From Actinomycetota bacterium (GTDB lineage: Bacteria; Actinomycetota; Actinomycetes; Actinomycetales; Microbacteriaceae): 5,182 nt of DNA. Each line of letters opens with the position of its first letter. Positions within the stretch are counted from its first letter, which is position 1. The notes under the pieces were generated by a model, which did no database searches, had not been told where the DNA came from, and saw only the letters and a program-made list of their open reading frames with translations. Where the stretch lies: NCBI GenBank assembly GCA_009927245.1, contig RFNI01000212.1:1-5182 (forward strand), in the 5' to 3' direction. Position numbers and translations under genes: made by a program. This document shows, one piece after another, positions 1 to 5,182 of this stretch.

Positions 1-279
1 TAATTTGCTTGATCTGATTCTTGCTCCAAAGACTCTTCCGATATAGAAACCTAGAGATTCACCAGCAAAAGATCCTGCCATTACGGCTAAGAACAGGAAG
101 AGGAAATCCAACCAATCTCTGACCATGGTTCCAGCAGCCAAGACAATTGTGTCTCCAGGAACTAGAAGACCAATAAAGAGGCTGGTTTCTAGGAAGATGG
201 CAAAGCCGGCTAGTAGGTCACGCCAGAGTGGGTCAAAGGTGTGAACTGCGTTATTTAGCCAGTCAATGAATTCGGTCAC
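1..279 (-). CDS. DedA family membrane protein, N-terminal part (runs off window)
   Basis: The frame is open from a GTG start (complement of 277-279) to the window edge, giving the first 93 residues of a protein usually about 200 residues long. Seen: a hydrophobic stretch at about residues 24-52 containing E31, then VPGD at 40-43, then a second hydrophobic stretch at about 57-72 leading into GESLGFYIGR at 73-82. Family knowledge: DedA proteins are inner-membrane proteins linked to membrane homeostasis, lipid flipping and proton-dependent transport. The acidic pair E31/D43 has the same 12-residue spacing as the essential E39/D51 pair of E. coli YqjA/YghB, and the G-Y-x-I-G-R block is typical of the family. 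The start lies 7 bases after the pabC stop on the same strand, with GGGATGA overlapping that stop as a weak ribosome site, so translation may be coupled to pabC. The substrate cannot be told. The C-terminal arginine motif lies outside the window. Confidence 0.85.
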   Translation of the reverse strand, partial: MTEFIDWLNNAVHTFDPLWRDLLAGFAIFLETSLFIGLLVPGDTIVLAAGTMVRDWLDFLFLFLAVMAGSFAGESLGFYIGRVFGARIRSSKL

Positions 280-286
280 AGGTAAA

Positions 287-1066
287 TCATCCCACGCTTG
301 GAAGGTCTTGAATTAGGATTTTCAGCCTTCTCTCAAATTGCGGGATGTGTGTTCCTTCTGCGAAGTTATCGCTAACTCCTACCCAGTTGACTACCGGTCT
401 AATACCTTGAAGAGAACTAAGTAACCAGAGTTCAAGACCAACTAGATCTTCTGGGGTGACGTGTTCAAATCTGGTCTTGATGTTCATGCTTGCTGCAATA
501 GTAAAGATCTCAGTTCGGGTAACTGATTCAAGCCAAGGGATTTCATTTCCTGGAGCACAAAGCAGATCTCCTCGCCACCAAATCAAAGAGGAAAGAGCTC
601 CTTCGCTTATTTCTCCGTCTTTGGTTAGAAGTATTGCTTCATCAGCACCTAGTGCTTGGGCTTGCGCTCGAAGTTCTGAGCCTAGGGCTAGTTCTGGACC
701 TTTGACAGTTAGGTCCAACCTTGGGTCTGGTTCTGGGTAAGTCCAAAGGGTTGCAGGTCCTAGCTGTGCTGGGGCTTCACGGACTACTAGAGACAGGGTT
801 GGTTCTTGTTCTGCTCTGAGTTCAAGTCTTGGGAAGAGTCTTCCTGTTCTAGGAATCTGTTGCCAGGCTGCTTCGAAGAACTGGGGAAGGTGTTCTTTCA
901 GTTCTGGGTGTTTGAGTTCGATGGCTCTGGTGAATCTGTCGGTGTGTAGGTTAAGCGATCTGACTCTGCCATCAACAACTAGGAAAGAGTCGGCAATTAG
1001 GACATCAGAATCTAGGGCAGGAGAGGGTTTTAGTTCTCCTGCTGTGTAGATAAAGGTCTGGTTCAA
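287..1066 (-). CDS. pabC: Aminotransferase class IV, probable 4-amino-4-deoxychorismate lyase
   Basis: A complete 259-residue PLP-dependent fold-type IV enzyme. It probably converts 4-amino-4-deoxychorismate to p-aminobenzoate plus pyruvate for folate synthesis in the cytoplasm. Seen: DGRVRSLNLHTDRF at 32-45, with the H-x-x-R signature near the cofactor phosphate site; K122 in VKGPEL, where the Schiff-base lysine is expected; GADEAILL at 140-147; GEISEGALSS at 151-160, containing the conserved E155-G; and SVTR at 181-184. The length fits PabC (about 250-280). Branched-chain or D-amino-acid aminotransferases share the fold, but the divergent pabB-like neighbour favours PabC. The start is TTG (complement of 1064-1066), supported by an AGGA ribosome site (complement of 1074-1077) 7 bases upstream; no ATG gives a better N-terminus. 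It is followed closely by dedA. The frame is intact, in contrast to the two genes on the opposite strand. Confidence 0.85.
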   Translation of the reverse strand: MNQTFIYTAGELKPSPALDSDVLIADSFLVVDGRVRSLNLHTDRFTRAIELKHPELKEHLPQFFEAAWQQIPRTGRLFPRLELRAEQEPTLSLVVREAPAQLGPATLWTYPEPDPRLDLTVKGPELALGSELRAQAQALGADEAILLTKDGEISEGALSSLIWWRGDLLCAPGNEIPWLESVTRTEIFTIAASMNIKTRFEHVTPEDLVGLELWLLSSLQGIRPVVNWVGVSDNFAEGTHIPQFERRLKILIQDLPSVG

Positions 1067-1138
1067 GTGAGCTTCCTAAATGCTTTGCTTATGGCTCTAA
1101 TCTTAGATAGTTAGACACTTAGGGAAGGCAAGGTTTAG
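1067..1138. promoter_or_regulatory. Divergent pabC/pabB intergenic region, probable back-to-back promoters
   Basis: Seventy-two AT-rich bases separate the pabC and pabB starts, so both promoters are expected here. On the minus strand, TTGCCT is followed 20 bases later by TAAGAT (about 1099-1104), a poor spacing. On the plus strand, TTGCTT at 1085-1090 is followed by only a weak -10-like TAGTTA at 1108-1113. None of these boxes is convincing. AAGG at 1130-1133 is a plausible ribosome site for pabB. The promoter function is inferred from the divergent layout rather than from clear motifs. Confidence 0.35.
1074..1077 (-). promoter_or_regulatory. Ribosome binding site for pabC (decides the TTG start)
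   Basis: The complement reads AGGA, seven bases before the TTG codon. It is the only purine-rich anti-SD match close to the N-terminus of this reading frame and supports the non-ATG start. Confidence 0.55.
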
Positions 1139-1288
1139 ATGCGTTTATATGCAGCATCCCTGCCTAGCCGAGTCTCCATGCCTGATGCGTTTATCTCTCT
1201 GCATGCTAAAGACGAATACTCCTTCTTATTGGAAAGAGAATCGAATCAGGAGAACAGATTCAGTGTTATGGGTGCAGCTTTATCCTAG
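1139..1288 (+). CDS. pabB: pabB segment 1, N-terminus up to the first frame break
   Basis: This frame reads MRLYAASLPSRV and continues to RFSVMGAALS before a TAG at 1286-1288. The RFSVMG block, at residues 41-46, is the usual N-terminal strand of chorismate-binding enzymes. The protein continues in the +1-offset frame as FILVEDAREALKDL, so the stop is an artefact of the missing base near 1279-1281. An annotation starting at the later ATG (1411) would lose about 91 residues. Confidence 0.7.
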   Translation: MRLYAASLPSRVSMPDAFISLHAKDEYSFLLERESNQENRFSVMGAALS

Positions 1289-2417
1289 TTGAAGATGCTA
1301 GAGAAGCACTAAAAGATCTTGCTGGTTTTGTTGATAACGAAATTGATCTTCCATTTGACTTTAGACCTGGACTGGTTGGAGCCTTTAGTTACGAAGGTGA
1401 AGAGAAGTTCATGTTGGTGGATAGAGCGATAGTTCTAGACCATCAGAAACTAACGGCTTGGTTTATTGGAGTATTTGAATCAGAAGCTGAATTCAACAGT
1501 TGGCGAGATGCAGCACTTCTCAGACTTGCTCTAATTGGCGGTGAAGGAGCTATCTATCGTCATGCTAACCGAGTTGAGACTATTGATAGTTCTTTAGTTC
1601 ACTCTCTGCATTCTGATTCTGAATACTTAGGCCTTATTGAGGAAGCTAAGGAAGCAATCGCCAGAGGCGATGCCTACCAGCTCTGTCTAACTAACCAGTT
1701 GACTATTGAAACAGAAGTTGATCCTTTCGCTGTCTATCTAAGACTTAGAGAAGCAAACCCTGCTCCTTACCTTTCTTATCTAAAGCTAGGAAGCACTTCG
1801 GTTGTTTCTAGTTCTCCTGAGCAATTCCTTCGAGTCAGTTATTCTGGTGTGGTTTCAAGTAAGCCGATTAAGGGAACCAGACCAAGGTCTGCAGATGCTG
1901 AGCTGGATAAGCAGTTAGCAGAAGAGTTACGTTCTAACGAAAAAGAGCGTGCTGAGAATCTGATGATTGTTGATCTGATGCGTAATGACCTAGGTCAGGT
2001 ATCAGAACCTTCAGATGTTGTGGTGGCTAAGTTATTTGAGGTTGAGAGTTACGCAACAGTTCATCAGTTGGTGAGCACTATCACTGCTGTCTTGAAGCTA
2101 GGGTTAGATGTCTTTGATGCTGTGAATGCTGCCTTCCCTGCGGGTTCGATGACAGGTGCTCCTAAGCAGAGTGCAATGAGTATTTTGAGTGAACTAGAGG
2201 GAGCTCCTAGAGGTATCTACTCAGGTTGCTTTGGGTATGTTTCTCTCACTGGGGCTGCAGATTTGGCTATGACCATCAGAACTATTGTTTTTGAGGAAGG
2301 TTTAGCAACTATTGGTATTGGTGGGGGAATCACCATTGATTCTGATCCTGAGGCAGAACTATGGAGACCAAGCTGAAAGCTAGGGCTCTTCTAGGTGCTT
2401 TAGGGGTTGAGCAATAG
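1139..2417 (+). CDS. pabB: Aminodeoxychorismate synthase component I, pabB type, two frameshifts
   Basis: A chorismate-utilising enzyme that makes 4-amino-4-deoxychorismate from chorismate and ammonia (from glutaminase PabA) for p-aminobenzoate and folate synthesis. Restoring one base near 1279-1281 and one near 2362-2364 gives a continuous protein of about 426 residues, close to the family's usual ~450. Seen (restored numbering): SPE at 226-228; PIKGTRPR at 243-250, where the lysine marks PabB rather than the alanine of PIAGT in anthranilate synthase TrpE; MRNDLG at 281-286; HQLVSTI at 309-315; PAGSMTGAPK at 334-343; GIGGGI at 393-398. The ATG follows an in-frame TAG directly and is preceded by AAGG. 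There is no fused glutaminase domain, and pabA is absent from the window. The coding sequence is otherwise clean and conserved, so the breaks look like sequencing errors rather than decay. Confidence 0.85.
1279..2376 (+). CDS. pabB: pabB segment 2, chorismate-binding core
   Basis: The second open stretch carries the whole catalytic chorismate-binding domain, including SPE, PIKGT, MRNDLG and GSMTGAPK. It is open from the frame break near 1279 (first internal ATG at 1411) to a TGA at 2374-2376. The last three residues, RPS, are out of frame. The true C-terminus continues in the next frame. Confidence 0.8.
   Translation, partial: FILVEDAREALKDLAGFVDNEIDLPFDFRPGLVGAFSYEGEEKFMLVDRAIVLDHQKLTAWFIGVFESEAEFNSWRDAALLRLALIGGEGAIYRHANRVETIDSSLVHSLHSDSEYLGLIEEAKEAIARGDAYQLCLTNQLTIETEVDPFAVYLRLREANPAPYLSYLKLGSTSVVSSSPEQFLRVSYSGVVSSKPIKGTRPRSADAELDKQLAEELRSNEKERAENLMIVDLMRNDLGQVSEPSDVVVAKLFEVESYATVHQLVSTITAVLKLGLDVFDAVNAAFPAGSMTGAPKQSAMSILSELEGAPRGIYSGCFGYVSLTGAADLAMTIRTIVFEEGLATIGIGGGITIDSDPEAELWRPS
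2362..2417 (+). CDS. pabB: pabB segment 3, C-terminal tail after the second frame break
   Basis: After DSDPEAEL the expected family tail continues in a different frame as ETKLKARALLGALGVEQ, ending at TAG 2415-2417. The E-T-K-L-K-A-R-A-L-L pattern is the usual C-terminal helix of PabB/TrpE-type enzymes, which supports a missing base at about 2362-2364. It ends 52 bases before leuS. Confidence 0.7.
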
Positions 2418-2469
2418 GTATTTATTGGTTTGGTAGCCTAGAACCTAAGTATTTACCTGAATTGAGATC
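2418..2469 (+). promoter_or_regulatory. pabB-leuS spacer with possible leuS promoter and weak RBS
   Basis: This is a 52-base AT-rich spacer. TTGGTT at 2425-2430 and TAAGTA at 2446-2451 are a weak -35/-10 pair with only 15 bases between them. GAGA at 2464-2467, close to the ATG, is a weak and rather near ribosome site. There is no hairpin with a T-run to end pabB transcription, so readthrough from pabB into leuS is possible. Nothing like a T-box leader fits in this space. Confidence 0.25.
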
Positions 2470-2664
2470 ATGAACGAGATTCGTAACGAGCCAACTGGAC
2501 CTGACGTTTTCGCTATCCAGGAGAAGTGGCTACCGGTTTGGGATGAGCTAAAGCCTTTTGCCTCTGGAAATAAGGACGATAACCGTCCTAAGAAGTATGT
2601 CTTGGACATGTTCCCTTACCCTTCAGGGACCTGCACATGGGTCACGCTGAGGCTTATGCCCTAG
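2470..2664 (+). CDS. leuS: leuS segment 1: N-terminus to the HIGH region
   Basis: Residues 1-53 are in frame, running from the leading IQEKWLPVWDEL helix into the MFPYPSG strand that begins the Rossmann fold. The expected D-L-H-M-G-H continuation lies one frame over. The last 11 residues of this frame (TCTWVTLRLMP) are therefore out of frame, and the TAG at 2662-2664 is not the real stop. Confidence 0.85.
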   Translation: MNEIRNEPTGPDVFAIQEKWLPVWDELKPFASGNKDDNRPKKYVLDMFPYPSGTCTWVTLRLMP

Positions 2665-4952
2665 GGGACGTGATTGCTCGTTACTGGATCCAAAAGGGAT
2701 ATAACGTAATGCACCCAATTGGTTGGGATGCCTTTGGTCTTCCAGCTGAGAATGCTGCCATCAAAAGAAACCTAGATCCAAGAGCTTGGACCTACGACAA
2801 CATCGAACTGCACAAAGCGTCAATGAGAAGGTATGCCTGTTCTTTTGACTGGGAAAGAATCATCAGAACCTGTGATCCTATTTACTACCGCTGGAACCAG
2901 TGGTTGTTCTTAGAGTTCTATAAGAAGGGTTTGGCATATCGCAAGAATTCGATGGTCAACTGGTGTCCTTCCTGTCAGACCGTTCTAGCTAACGAGCAGG
3001 TTGTTGGTGGAGCTTGTGAAAGATGTGACTCTGTTGTCACTAAGAAAGCTCTAACTCAGTGGTTCTTCAAAGTAACTGAGTATGCAGACAGATTGCTAGA
3101 TGACCTAGATACCTTGGAAGGCAACTGGCCTTCAAAGGTTCTCTCAATGCAGAGAAACTGGATTGGTAGAAGCTACGGTGCTGAAGTTGATTTCCAGATT
3201 GAAGGAAGAACTGAACCTGTAACGGTATACACAACCCGTCCTGATACTTTGTATGGTGCAACCTTTATGGTTGTTGCTGTTGATAGTGATCTAGCTGCTG
3301 AACTTGTTTCTGGTTCAACTGCAGAAGTTCGTATGCAGTTCCAGGCTTATCTTGATGAAGTCAAGAAGAGTAATGACATTGAACGTCTTGCTACCGATAG
3401 AGAGAAGACCGGTGTTGACACTGGAAGATTCGCTATCAACCCTGCAAACGGTGAACATATTCCAATCTGGGTGTCTGACTATGTGTTGGCAGATTATGGA
3501 ACCGGTGCAATTATGGCCGTTCCTGCTCACGACCAGAGAGATCTTGATTTCGCTAGAGCACTTGGACTTCCAGTTCGAGTAGTTGTTGAAACTGGTGAAG
3601 CAGATCCACTAGAGACTGGCATTGCAACTGTTGGTGAGGGGTGCTAACTAACTCTGGAAACCTAAATGGTTTATCTAAAGCAGATGCTATTTCTAAGATG
3701 GTTGGCATCTTGGAAGCAGAGGGCAGAGGTAAAGCTGCCAAGAACTTTAGATTGCGTGACTGGTTGATCTCTAGGCAGCGTTACTGGGGAACTCCAATTC
3801 CTATCGTTCACTGTGATTCTTGTGGTGAGGTTCCTGTTCCTCAGGATCAACTACCAATCGAACTTCCAGATGCTGCTGGTCTAGATCTAGCACCTAAGGG
3901 AACTTCTCCTCTAGGTGGAGCGGAAGACTGGGTGAATGTTCCATGTCCTAGCTGTGGTAATCCAGCTAAGCGTGACACTGACACCATGGACACCTTCGTT
4001 GACTCTTCTTGGTACTTCCTTCGTTACCTATCTCCTAACAGCGAGACTGAAGCCTTCAGCAAGGAAGAAGCAAAGCTTTGGGCACCGGTAGATCAGTATG
4101 TTGGTGGAGTTACTCACGCGATTTGCATCTGCTGTATGCACGCTTCTTCACCAAGGTTCTAAAAGATCTTGGTTACGTTGACTTCTCTGAACCATTCACT
4201 CGCTTGCTAAACCAGGGCATGGTTCTAATGAATGGTTCAGCAATGAGTAAATCTCGTGGCAACCTAGTCAAACTAGGAGACCAGTTAGATGAGCACGGTG
4301 CAGATGCTATCCGTATCACCATGGCTTTCGCTGGCCCTCCTGAGGATGACATTGACTGGGCTGATGTCTCACCTTCAGGTTCAGCTAAGTTCCTAGCTCG
4401 TTGCTGGAGAGCAGCCAATGACGTTACTTCACCAGTTGGTGTCGATTACAGCACTGGCAACCTGGAACTCAGGAGAGCAACCCATGCTTTCTTGAGAGAT
4501 TTCAGTGCAAACATCGAAGGCTTCAAGTTCAACGTTGGTGTTGCCAAGTTGATGGAACTTGTCAACGCTCTTCGTAAGGCTATTGACGGTGAAGCTGGAG
4601 GGCAGATCCTGCAGTTAGAGAGGCAGCAGAGATCGTTGCTAAAGCACTTTCACTGTTCTCTCCGTTTATGGCAGAAGAGATGTGGGAGATTCTAGGTCAC
4701 AAGCCTGGTGTTGCTCTAGCTGGATTACCAGAAGCAGATCCATCACTACTAGTTCAAACAACTGTTACTGCAGTTCTTCAGGTAGATGGAAAGCTTAGAG
4801 ACACAGTTGAGGTTTCAGTTGATGCAACCGAAGCAGATCTACAAGCAGCAGCTGATGCATCTGCAACTGTTCAGAGAGCTATTGACGGCAGAGAAGTTGC
4901 CAAGGTGATCATCAGAACTCCGAAACTTATCAACATAGTAACTAAGCAGTAG
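2470..4952 (+). CDS. leuS: Leucine--tRNA ligase (LeuRS), four frameshifts in this read
   Basis: A cytoplasmic class I aminoacyl-tRNA synthetase that joins leucine to tRNA-Leu using ATP and removes mischarged amino acids in an inserted editing domain. Adding one base at each of four points (2626-2628, 3638-3641, 4122-4124, 4600-4602) restores an uninterrupted protein of 828 residues, within the usual bacterial range. Restored numbering: HMGH (HIGH signature) at 56-59; zinc-type cysteines C166/C169/C183/C186; editing domain with TTRPDT at 255-260 and VPAHD ending at D355; RDWLISRQRYWG near 430-441; a second cysteine set C449/C452/C493/C496; AMSKS at 592-596; an anticodon-binding helical domain; and a C-terminal domain ending INIVTKQ. 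The ATG is the first start after an in-frame TGA at 2458-2460. All domains are present in order, so the gene is almost certainly intact in the organism. Confidence 0.95.
2628..3647 (+). CDS. leuS: leuS segment 2: catalytic core half, zinc knuckle and editing domain
   Basis: This segment runs in frame from D54 of DLHMGH to G391. It contains HPIGWDAFGLPAENAA, the W-C-P-S-C...C-E-R-C zinc knuckle (C166, C169, C183, C186), RNWIGRS at the entry to the editing domain, the threonine-rich TTRPDT (255-260), and YGTGAIMAVPAHDQRD with D355, which corresponds to the editing aspartate D345 of E. coli LeuRS. An editing-competent enzyme is expected. The first ATG (2637) is the Met inside HMGH, not a real start. 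Confidence 0.9.
   Translation, partial: DLHMGHAEAYALGDVIARYWIQKGYNVMHPIGWDAFGLPAENAAIKRNLDPRAWTYDNIELHKASMRRYACSFDWERIIRTCDPIYYRWNQWLFLEFYKKGLAYRKNSMVNWCPSCQTVLANEQVVGGACERCDSVVTKKALTQWFFKVTEYADRLLDDLDTLEGNWPSKVLSMQRNWIGRSYGAEVDFQIEGRTEPVTVYTTRPDTLYGATFMVVAVDSDLAAELVSGSTAEVRMQFQAYLDEVKKSNDIERLATDREKTGVDTGRFAINPANGEHIPIWVSDYVLADYGTGAIMAVPAHDQRDLDFARALGLPVRVVVETGEADPLETGIATVGEGC
3641..4162 (+). CDS. leuS: leuS segment 3: return to the catalytic core and second cysteine set
   Basis: This segment starts in frame at V392, whose GTG codon is not a real start. It carries LTNSGNLNGLS, RLRDWLISRQRYWGTPIP, the cysteine pairs HCDSC and CPSC (C449/C452 and C493/C496), DTMDTFVDSSWYFLRY, and YVGGVTHAI, the leucine/adenylate pocket region. 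After I552 the frame is lost: the residues CICCMHASSPRF before the TAA-type stop at 4160-4162 are spurious. Confidence 0.9.
   Translation: MLTNSGNLNGLSKADAISKMVGILEAEGRGKAAKNFRLRDWLISRQRYWGTPIPIVHCDSCGEVPVPQDQLPIELPDAAGLDLAPKGTSPLGGAEDWVNVPCPSCGNPAKRDTDTMDTFVDSSWYFLRYLSPNSETEAFSKEEAKLWAPVDQYVGGVTHAICICCMHASSPRF
4123..4695 (+). CDS. leuS: leuS segment 4: MSKS loop and anticodon-binding domain
   Basis: In frame from L553: LHLLYARFFTKVL, then LLNQGMVLMNGSAMSKSRGN (signature loop at 592-596), HGADAIRITMAFAGPPEDDIDW, and the helical anticodon-binding domain (ARCWRAAND, THAFLRDFS, FNVGVAKLMELVNALRKAID) up to G712. The first residue of the usual KMSKS is Ala here. The residues after GEAGG, up to the TAG at 4693-4695, are out of frame. 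Confidence 0.9.
   Translation: MHLLYARFFTKVLKDLGYVDFSEPFTRLLNQGMVLMNGSAMSKSRGNLVKLGDQLDEHGADAIRITMAFAGPPEDDIDWADVSPSGSAKFLARCWRAANDVTSPVGVDYSTGNLELRRATHAFLRDFSANIEGFKFNVGVAKLMELVNALRKAIDGEAGGQILQLERQQRSLLKHFHCSLRLWQKRCGRF
4602..4952 (+). CDS. leuS: leuS segment 5: end of anticodon-binding domain and C-terminal domain
   Basis: In frame from A713: ADPAVREAAEIVAKALSLFSPFMAEEMWEILGH completes the anticodon-binding helices. VLQVDGKLRDTVEVSVDATEADL through VAKVIIRTPKLINIV then forms the small C-terminal tRNA-binding domain, where V-Q-V-N/D-G-K-x-R is the family hallmark. The true stop is TAG at 4950-4952. Confidence 0.9.
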   Translation, partial: ADPAVREAAEIVAKALSLFSPFMAEEMWEILGHKPGVALAGLPEADPSLLVQTTVTAVLQVDGKLRDTVEVSVDATEADLQAAADASATVQRAIDGREVAKVIIRTPKLINIVTKQ

Positions 4953-4979
4953 TTTTCACCAATAACTAGTTCTTAGTTA
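4939..4979 (+). repeat. Overlapping weak inverted repeats at the leuS end, uncertain terminator
   Basis: CTTAGTTA (4972-4979) is the exact complement of TAACTAAG (4939-4946) across a 25-base gap. Its last six bases can instead pair with TAACTA (4963-4968) across a 5-base loop. Both stems are AT-rich and only a broken T-stretch follows, so an intrinsic terminator is not convincing. It may be chance in AT-rich sequence. Confidence 0.25.
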
Positions 4980-5012
4980 GTTGTTACTCTTCGAGGTTTC
5001 TAGCCTTGTTGA

Positions 5013-5182
5013 ATGTTTCCTTGGCTGAAGTCACTATTCGCTGAATTCACTCCGCGCGCAGGCAAAGCGACGATTACTCTCATCGCTGTCGTTGGCTTCG
5101 CTGGCTTTGTCTTTGGTTCCTCAACTGTTCCTGGCCAGAAGTTTGAAGTTACTAAGAGCAACCAAGTTTCTAAATCAGAACC
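5013..5182 (+). CDS. Membrane-anchored protein N-terminus, possible ComEA (runs off window)
   Basis: An open frame from ATG 5013, directly after an in-frame TGA at 5010-5012, continues off the window edge (56 complete codons). Seen: a short N-terminal region with basic residues (MFPWLKSLFAEFTPRAGK), one hydrophobic segment at about residues 20-37, then a polar, Ser/Lys-rich extracytoplasmic stretch. This is the layout of a single-pass anchored protein with its bulk outside the membrane. Inference: in related Actinobacteria leuS is often followed by comEA (a DNA-binding helix-hairpin-helix competence protein) and comEC, and ComEA has this kind of N-terminal anchor. The SLBB and helix-hairpin-helix domains that would prove it lie beyond the window. 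No good ribosome site is visible; GAGG at 4993-4996 is too far from the ATG. No gene symbol is given because only the anchor is visible. Confidence 0.6.
   Translation, partial: MFPWLKSLFAEFTPRAGKATITLIAVVGFAGFVFGSSTVPGQKFEVTKSNQVSKSE

Noticed and set aside
456..740. Plus-strand open frame opposite pabC
   Set aside because: It is a shadow of the well-supported pabC reading frame; the Ser/Arg/Pro-rich product has no domain-like features.
1139..2417. Anthranilate synthase TrpE
   Set aside because: The motif is PIKGT rather than PIAGT, the restored length is about 426 residues, and the neighbour is a class IV lyase rather than trp genes.
2418..2469. T-box or other leader regulating leuS
   Set aside because: The spacer is 52 bases, too short for a T-box, and has no specifier stem or terminator hairpin.
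3067..3741. Several short open frames on both strands inside leuS (also 4173-4418 on the minus strand)
   Set aside because: All lie within conserved LeuRS sequence in other frames and have no ribosome site or recognisable protein pattern.
2626..4602. Programmed ribosomal frameshifting as the cause of the leuS breaks
   Set aside because: Four events in one housekeeping enzyme would give almost no full-length protein, no canonical X-XXY-YYZ heptamer with a pseudoknot is visible, and the same defect occurs in unrelated pabB. Missing homopolymer bases explain all cases.
1139..4952. True pseudogenes undergoing decay
   Set aside because: Apart from the six single-base gaps there are no stop codons, larger deletions or lost catalytic residues, and leuS cannot be dispensed with unless another copy exists.

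Overview
The window is ordinary chromosomal sequence from a low-to-mid GC bacterium (roughly mid-40s % GC by eye). An actinobacterium is most likely, perhaps a small-genome freshwater or marine Microbacteriaceae-like (Luna/Rhodoluna/Aquiluna-type) lineage. This rests on protein flavour (the aminotransferase class IV protein with a DGRVRSLNLHTDRF block and KGPEL, and the LeuRS sequence) and on the gene order pabC / pabB / leuS / probable comEA. No marker here fixes the taxon.

Layout: (1) 1-279, minus strand, N-terminal part of a DedA-family membrane protein, cut by the window edge. (2) 287-1066, minus strand, aminotransferase class IV / 4-amino-4-deoxychorismate lyase (pabC type), TTG start, 7 bases upstream of dedA and probably co-transcribed with it. 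(3) 1067-1138, a short divergent promoter region. (4) 1139-2417, plus strand, pabB-type aminodeoxychorismate synthase component I, broken by two apparent single-base deletions. (5) 2470-4952, plus strand, leuS, broken by four apparent single-base deletions but otherwise complete from its N-terminus to its stop codon. (6) 4953-5012, a short spacer with weak inverted repeats. (7) 5013-5182, plus strand, start of a membrane-anchored protein, probably ComEA by position, cut by the window edge.

PabB and PabC would act in sequence: chorismate to aminodeoxychorismate, then to p-aminobenzoate for folate. The glutaminase partner PabA is not in the window. LeuRS charges tRNA-Leu. DedA and the putative ComEA are membrane proteins with no evident link to folate synthesis.

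The main oddity is six reading-frame breaks in about 3.3 kb across pabB and leuS. All have the same sign (one base missing), and all can be repaired by lengthening a short homopolymer (G or T) by one base. Conserved protein sequence continues on both sides of every break, so uncorrected sequencing or assembly errors are much more likely than real gene decay, especially since leuS is essential. I found no mobile element, CRISPR array, RNA gene or undescribed system. A second compositional oddity is an abundance of the tetranucleotide CTAG, which most bacteria avoid.
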